Positions 60,445 to 64,000 of a DNA stretch of 64,000 nt are shown here, piece by piece. A model generated the notes under the pieces. It searched no databases. It was not told the DNA's origin and was given only the letters and a program-made list of their open reading frames with translations. Position numbers and translations under genes: made by a program. How positions within the stretch are numbered: position 1 is the stretch's first letter; every line of letters begins with the position of its first letter. Origin of the DNA: an uncultured Treponema sp. (GTDB lineage: Bacteria; Spirochaetota; Spirochaetia; Treponematales; Treponemataceae); contig CAMOIE010000013.1 of assembly GCA_946615905.1 (NCBI GenBank), forward strand, positions 1 through 64,000. Reading direction: 5' to 3'.

Positions 60445-62387
60445 GTTCTCCTGACCCGCAAAAATAGCTCCTCACGGGAGAGCTTTGTCCAGACCGGGCG
60501 GCCGTGGGGACAGTGTGGGTCAGGGAGGGCGAGGGCATCTTTTGCGAGTTTTGCCGCGCTTTCCCTGTCCAAAATAAAGCCGTCTTTTACCGCAGCCTTG
60601 CATGCTGTCATCGCCGCGACAGAATAAAGAATCTTTTCCGGCTCATCACGTTTTTCCAAAATCGCCTTTAAAAAGTCTTCTTCTGTGCCACGCCATCTGA
60701 CCGGAACTGTCGTAAATTCCCAGTCACCATTGCCCTTGTTCTCTCCGGTAAATCCAGCGGAAGCCAGGGGCAGCAAAATCGACTGGAGGTAATCGTCCTC
60801 TTCCCTTGACTCAGTGTGAATTGTGTATGGAATCAAAAGGTTCTGTTTTTCCCCGGCGGACGCTAAAATCTTGTCGAAGAGAATGCGCTCGTGGGCTGCG
60901 TGCTGGTCGATAAAGTAGACCGTGTTTTTTACCTGGGCGACTAAAAATGTCCCCAAAACGGAGCCTATGAAGCGAAATCCGTCAGAGTCCGCCTGGTCAA
61001 CAGAGTTCACTTGGACATGCTCAAAAGGCTGACTTTGCGGTTGGCTAGGGGGGGCATCCTGGCCCTCATCTCCTAGAATCGCTGATATGGCAAGATTTGT
61101 GACTTCCCTTTGTTGGGGAGAAACTGACGAAAGTGAGTCGTGGTACGGAGACTTTTCGTAGGAAAAAAATCTCTCCCTGTATGATGAAGTTCTTGGATTA
61201 TATGAAGAGAAATCAGAAGTCCTTGTCGGAGGCGCATAAGTTTTTTCCGCCACGGAAAGATTGGAGTCCAAGCTTTTGCCGTCAAAATCTTGGCTGAAAG
61301 AAAATTCCCGGCTTATCGATGAAAAGTCGTCTTCTGACGGCTCCTGCATTTTTTTGACTGTGTAGGACCGGTAAAATTCCCTGGCTGCGGATGAGACTCC
61401 GTGGTGGAGGCCTGAGAGGTCTTTGAAGCGGACTTCTTTTTTTGCCGGGTGAATGTTAAAGTCCACAAGAGCCGGATTGACGTTGACAAAAAGGGCTGCG
61501 ACAGGATGGACTCCGTTTGGGAAAAATCCCTGCGCGCCGTAGTCTATTGCCTGAACGAGAGAATATTCTGTGACCTTGCGGCCGTTCACGTAAATTAAAA
61601 TATTTTTGCGGTCGTTTCGATATATTGAAGGCTCTCCGGTTAAAAGTGAGAATGACCAGTCCGGATTTTCCCCATCGATTGAAGAGTCAGCTGATTTTTT
61701 GACCTCGTAAAAAAGGCTCGCGCTTTCTTTTAGCCCCATCGCACTGACGAATCTTTGGGCTTTTGAAGTTCCTGATGGCAGGTCGAGGCGTAAGGAACCG
61801 TCGATAAAAAGGCGGAATGAGATGTCTGCTCTGGGCAGGGCTTTTTCCACGAAGACTTCACGGCAGACCATGCTTTCGCTTGATGGACGCTTTAGAAACT
61901 GTCTTCTTGCCGGGAAATTCTCAAAAAGCCCCTCGCTTTGGACTATCGTTCCGACTCCGCTTTGAACAGGCGGGATTTCTTGTAGAATGTGGTCTTCTGT
62001 AAGCGAGCAGCGCATCTTCCAATTGCCGGAAGAAATTGAGAGGCGGGAAACTGCGGCTATTGAGGAGAGGGCCTCTCCACGGAAACCAAGAGTTGAGAGT
62101 TTTAGCAAATCGTCTGCGTCTGAAATCTTGCTTGTCGCGTGGGGGCGGGCTGAGGCGAGCAAGTCTTCTTTTGTAAAGCCTGAGCCATTGTCGCTCACTC
62201 GGATTGACTCTATTCCGCCTCCGCTTATTTCAACGGTGATTTCATTTGCGCCTGAGTCGACCGCATTGTCCATAAGCTCGCGGATGATAGAGGCCGGGCG
62301 GTCGATTACTTCTCCGGCGGCGATTTTGCGGGCTGTGTCCGCGTTGAGCTGGCGGACAGGCCTGCGCTTTGCGGTGGAATCAGCCAT
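60441..62387 (-). CDS. mutL: DNA mismatch repair protein MutL
   Basis: 648 residues. GHKL ATPase motifs: AAGEVIDRPASIIRELMDNA, DNGSGF, LSTLGFRGEALSSI, and a transducer domain to about residue 330. A disordered linker follows, then the dimerisation domain with FIDQHAAHERILFDKI and CPHGRPVW. DQHAx2E with a terminal Asp rather than Glu is close to the metal-binding endonuclease motif, so intrinsic nicking activity is possible but uncertain. mutS is not in the window. The start overlaps xseB by 8 bases. Confidence 0.96.
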   Translation of the reverse strand: MADSTAKRRPVRQLNADTARKIAAGEVIDRPASIIRELMDNAVDSGANEITVEISGGGIESIRVSDNGSGFTKEDLLASARPHATSKISDADDLLKLSTLGFRGEALSSIAAVSRLSISSGNWKMRCSLTEDHILQEIPPVQSGVGTIVQSEGLFENFPARRQFLKRPSSESMVCREVFVEKALPRADISFRLFIDGSLRLDLPSGTSKAQRFVSAMGLKESASLFYEVKKSADSSIDGENPDWSFSLLTGEPSIYRNDRKNILIYVNGRKVTEYSLVQAIDYGAQGFFPNGVHPVAALFVNVNPALVDFNIHPAKKEVRFKDLSGLHHGVSSAAREFYRSYTVKKMQEPSEDDFSSISREFSFSQDFDGKSLDSNLSVAEKTYAPPTRTSDFSSYNPRTSSYRERFFSYEKSPYHDSLSSVSPQQREVTNLAISAILGDEGQDAPPSQPQSQPFEHVQVNSVDQADSDGFRFIGSVLGTFLVAQVKNTVYFIDQHAAHERILFDKILASAGEKQNLLIPYTIHTESREEDDYLQSILLPLASAGFTGENKGNGDWEFTTVPVRWRGTEEDFLKAILEKRDEPEKILYSVAAMTACKAAVKDGFILDRESAAKLAKDALALPDPHCPHGRPVWTKLSREELFLRVRRT

Positions 62388-62676
62388 TCTGCCTTAATCC
62401 TGAATCGGGTGCGCCGGAGCTTCCCGTAACTGCGTCAGCTGCGGAAAACAAGTCCATCTGCGGGGGAATTCCTTGGGAGACTGGTGAAGGTGGAACGGGC
62501 TGGTTTGTCAGAATCTGGATTTTCCCCTCGATTTTTTCAAGCTCTTTTTCCAAAGTCTTTGAGAGGGTGATTCCCTCCTCAAAATCCTTGAGGGCGTCTT
62601 CGAGCGAGATGTCGGTTCGTTTGATGTCGGCGGAAAGCTCTTCAAGCCGTGCGAGTTTTTGCTCAAAATTTTCCAT
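62380..62676 (-). CDS. xseB: Exodeoxyribonuclease VII small subunit
   Basis: 98 residues. FEQKLARLEELSADIK and EDALKDFEEGITLSKTLEKE match XseB, which binds the long helical arm of XseA; about 30 extra Pro/Ser/Gln-rich residues form a C-terminal tail. It lies downstream of xseA and overlaps mutL. The xseA-xseB gap holds an inverted-repeat element. Confidence 0.93.
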   Translation of the reverse strand: MENFEQKLARLEELSADIKRTDISLEDALKDFEEGITLSKTLEKELEKIEGKIQILTNQPVPPSPVSQGIPPQMDLFSAADAVTGSSGAPDSGLRQNG

Positions 62677-62872
62677 ATACTAAAGTTTCCTCCATTTTCT
62701 TTTTCTTCCGCTATGCGAACAGCGCAGTCAGATTTTAAAAGCCTGCGCAAGGATTGTAGCCCCGTAAGTTTCCACAGATTGCTGTGTTTCGACTAGCATG
62801 GCCTCCGCAATCTGTGGAAATGAGCGTGAGCGAAGGGCGGAAAGCCGTTGACGGCAGTGCCCGTGCGCCCAT
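62677..62872. repeat. Intergenic repeat element between xseA and xseB (copy 3)
   Basis: A perfect 14-base inverted repeat (TTTCCACAGATTGC at 62769-62782, GCAATCTGTGGAAA at 62807-62820, 24-base loop) is flanked by GC-rich text with a second short hairpin (GCCG-TTGA-CGGC, 62845-62856). On the minus strand it is framed by GCTCATTT and AAACTTACG, exactly as the unrelated stem at 6629-6657. It splits two genes that would normally be adjacent. Confidence 0.6.
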
Positions 62873-64000
62873 TTAAATCTTAGTCTCATTTACGGTCGCC
62901 AAAATCACGCCTTGGGACGGGATTATCTCAAGTTTTTCGCCTGATTTTACCTGGCCTGCCTGCGTGACAATCTTTTTGCCGTCGGCAGTGCGGACCATGG
63001 CGTAGCCCCTCGCAAGAATTGTCCTCGGACTTGCCCCTTCGATTGTGTTGACGCAGGAGGCAATCCTGTTTTTGCAGTCCGCGATTTTTTGCTCGATGTT
63101 CTGAGAGAGGGAGACTTTTGCGTTCTCAAAGCGGTTTATCAAGGGCTGCTCGATTGACCTGAGACGGATTTCCATGTTCTCCGCGTTGAAAGATTTTATC
63201 ATCAGCTTTTGCCGCTCGATTTTCTGCATAATCGTATTGTAAAAGTCATCTGCATAAGCTTTGACCGCCTGCGCGACTTCCGCCTGAATCGGAACGACAA
63301 GCTCCGCCGCCGCAGATGGGGTAGGTGCCCTCACGTCAGCCGCATAGTCACAGAGAGACCAGTCGATTTCGTGTCCGACAGCGGAGACGACTGGAATTTT
63401 TGACGCCGCGACCGCCCGGACCAGGCTCTCGTCGCTGAAAGGAAGGAGGTCTTCGAGGGAGCCGCCTCCACGGCCGACAATAAGCACGTCGCAGATATTG
63501 AAGGCGTTTGCTGTCTGAATCTGTTTTTCAATCGTGAGTGCGGCCCCGTCACCCTGAACCTGGGCAGGCAGAATCACCACGTTTACGCCGGGATTGCGTC
63601 TTCTAGTAATCTGTAGGATGTCACGGAGGGCAGCGCCTGTTGCTGATGTTACGACTCCGACAGTCTTTGGAAATGCTGGCAGCTTTCTTTTTCTTTCTGA
63701 ATTGAAAAGTCCTTCTGCGGCAAGCCTCCTCTTTCGCTCTTCGAGCATTTGCAGGATGTCGCCCTGGCCTGCGATTTCCATCTTGCTGATGATAATCTGG
63801 TAGTTTCCGCGCGGGGCATAGACTGAGATGGAGCCTGTGCAGCGGACTTTTGTTCCGTCCTTGGGTCTGAAAGTCAAGGTTGCCGCTCTTCCCCTGAACA
63901 TAACGGCGGAAATCTGCGCCCCCTCGTCCTTGAGGGTAAAGTAAAGGTGACCCGTGGAATTCGGGCGGAAATTCGAGATTTCCCCTTCAAGGGTGATGTT
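62873..64000 (-). CDS. xseA: Exodeoxyribonuclease VII large subunit, N-terminus cut by window edge
   Basis: Degrades single-stranded DNA to acid-insoluble oligonucleotides with XseB. The frame is open to base 64000: the visible start is ITLEGEISNFRPNSTGHLYF followed by VMFRGRAATLTF, the typical OB fold, so ATG 63901 is internal. The catalytic region has VVTSATGAALRDILQITRRR, DVLIVGRGGGSLEDLLPFSD and SAVGHEIDWSLCDYAADVRA. The C-terminal helices bind XseB; the last 40 residues contain RTILARGYAMVRTADGKKIV. The true start lies outside the window. Confidence 0.95.
   Translation of the reverse strand, partial: NITLEGEISNFRPNSTGHLYFTLKDEGAQISAVMFRGRAATLTFRPKDGTKVRCTGSISVYAPRGNYQIIISKMEIAGQGDILQMLEERKRRLAAEGLFNSERKRKLPAFPKTVGVVTSATGAALRDILQITRRRNPGVNVVILPAQVQGDGAALTIEKQIQTANAFNICDVLIVGRGGGSLEDLLPFSDESLVRAVAASKIPVVSAVGHEIDWSLCDYAADVRAPTPSAAAELVVPIQAEVAQAVKAYADDFYNTIMQKIERQKLMIKSFNAENMEIRLRSIEQPLINRFENAKVSLSQNIEQKIADCKNRIASCVNTIEGASPRTILARGYAMVRTADGKKIVTQAGQVKSGEKLEIIPSQGVILATVNETKI

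Noticed and set aside
1-64000. CRISPR arrays, tRNA or rRNA genes, insertion sequences, prophage genes
   Set aside because: None seen on reading all gaps; no regularly spaced repeats, cloverleaf sequences, transposase or phage structural frames.

Overview
The window is a gene-dense chromosomal segment of a spirochaete, most probably a commensal (gut, rumen or oral) Treponema. Supporting signs are the treponemal-type P83/100 coiled-coil antigen, Wzi-like outer-membrane barrels next to a GT4 glycosyltransferase, an RsbU/STAS/RsbW-type partner-switch set, many lipoproteins, and the gene order rpsF-ssb-rpsR-rplI-dnaB. Base composition looks intermediate and intergenic gaps are short (none above about 250 bases). 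No rRNA, tRNA, CRISPR array, insertion sequence or prophage was seen. The species is not determined.

Layout. 1-7.8 kb: serS (cut by the window edge), then smc with two small co-directional genes (membrane protein, TPR lipoprotein), then a DEAD-box helicase. 7.9-12.6 kb: a glycosyltransferase followed by an accessory stretch with intergenic repeats, a zincin metallopeptidase/BspA-type repeat protein, small hypothetical genes, a DUF4160-like gene pair and a very small self-contained transcription unit. 12.6-18.3 kb: partner-switching module, a ParB/Srx-like protein, a phosphoesterase and a TPR-Mrr-like fusion. 18.5-23.8 kb: purine permease, then a tightly overlapping GGDEF / degenerate HD-GYP / solute-binding lipoprotein / dCMP deaminase operon. 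23.8-30.6 kb: AddB- and AddA-like recombination nuclease-helicase pair.

30.6-45 kb: trpE-trpGD (convergent with addA) under a promoter flanked by two near-identical palindromes; a divergent run of GGDEF, FHA, metallophosphatase and Ser/Thr kinase genes; lon; udp; then thrC and a lipoprotein on the opposite strand. 45-51 kb: envelope cluster (GT4 glycosyltransferase and two outer-membrane proteins) and thiI. 51-54.6 kb: ribosomal/replication operon ending with dnaB. 54.6-64 kb: P83/100-like protein, a PQQ-propeller-like secreted protein, an RlmD-like methyltransferase, nadE, mutL, xseB and xseA (cut by the window edge).

Themes. Signalling is abundant: two diguanylate cyclases, an HD-GYP-like protein, a Ser/Thr kinase with FHA and phosphatase neighbours, and a partner-switch module without a local sigma factor. 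DNA maintenance genes (smc, addAB, mutL, xseAB, dnaB, ssb) are also concentrated here. The best leads for new biology are the SMC protein without a recognisable canonical hinge, the c-di-GMP-type operon with a substrate-binding protein and a broken HD dyad, the trpE tandem operators, several promoters placed so that transcripts would be leaderless, the 16-codon mini-gene, and intergenic repeat elements with a constant frame and variable stems.
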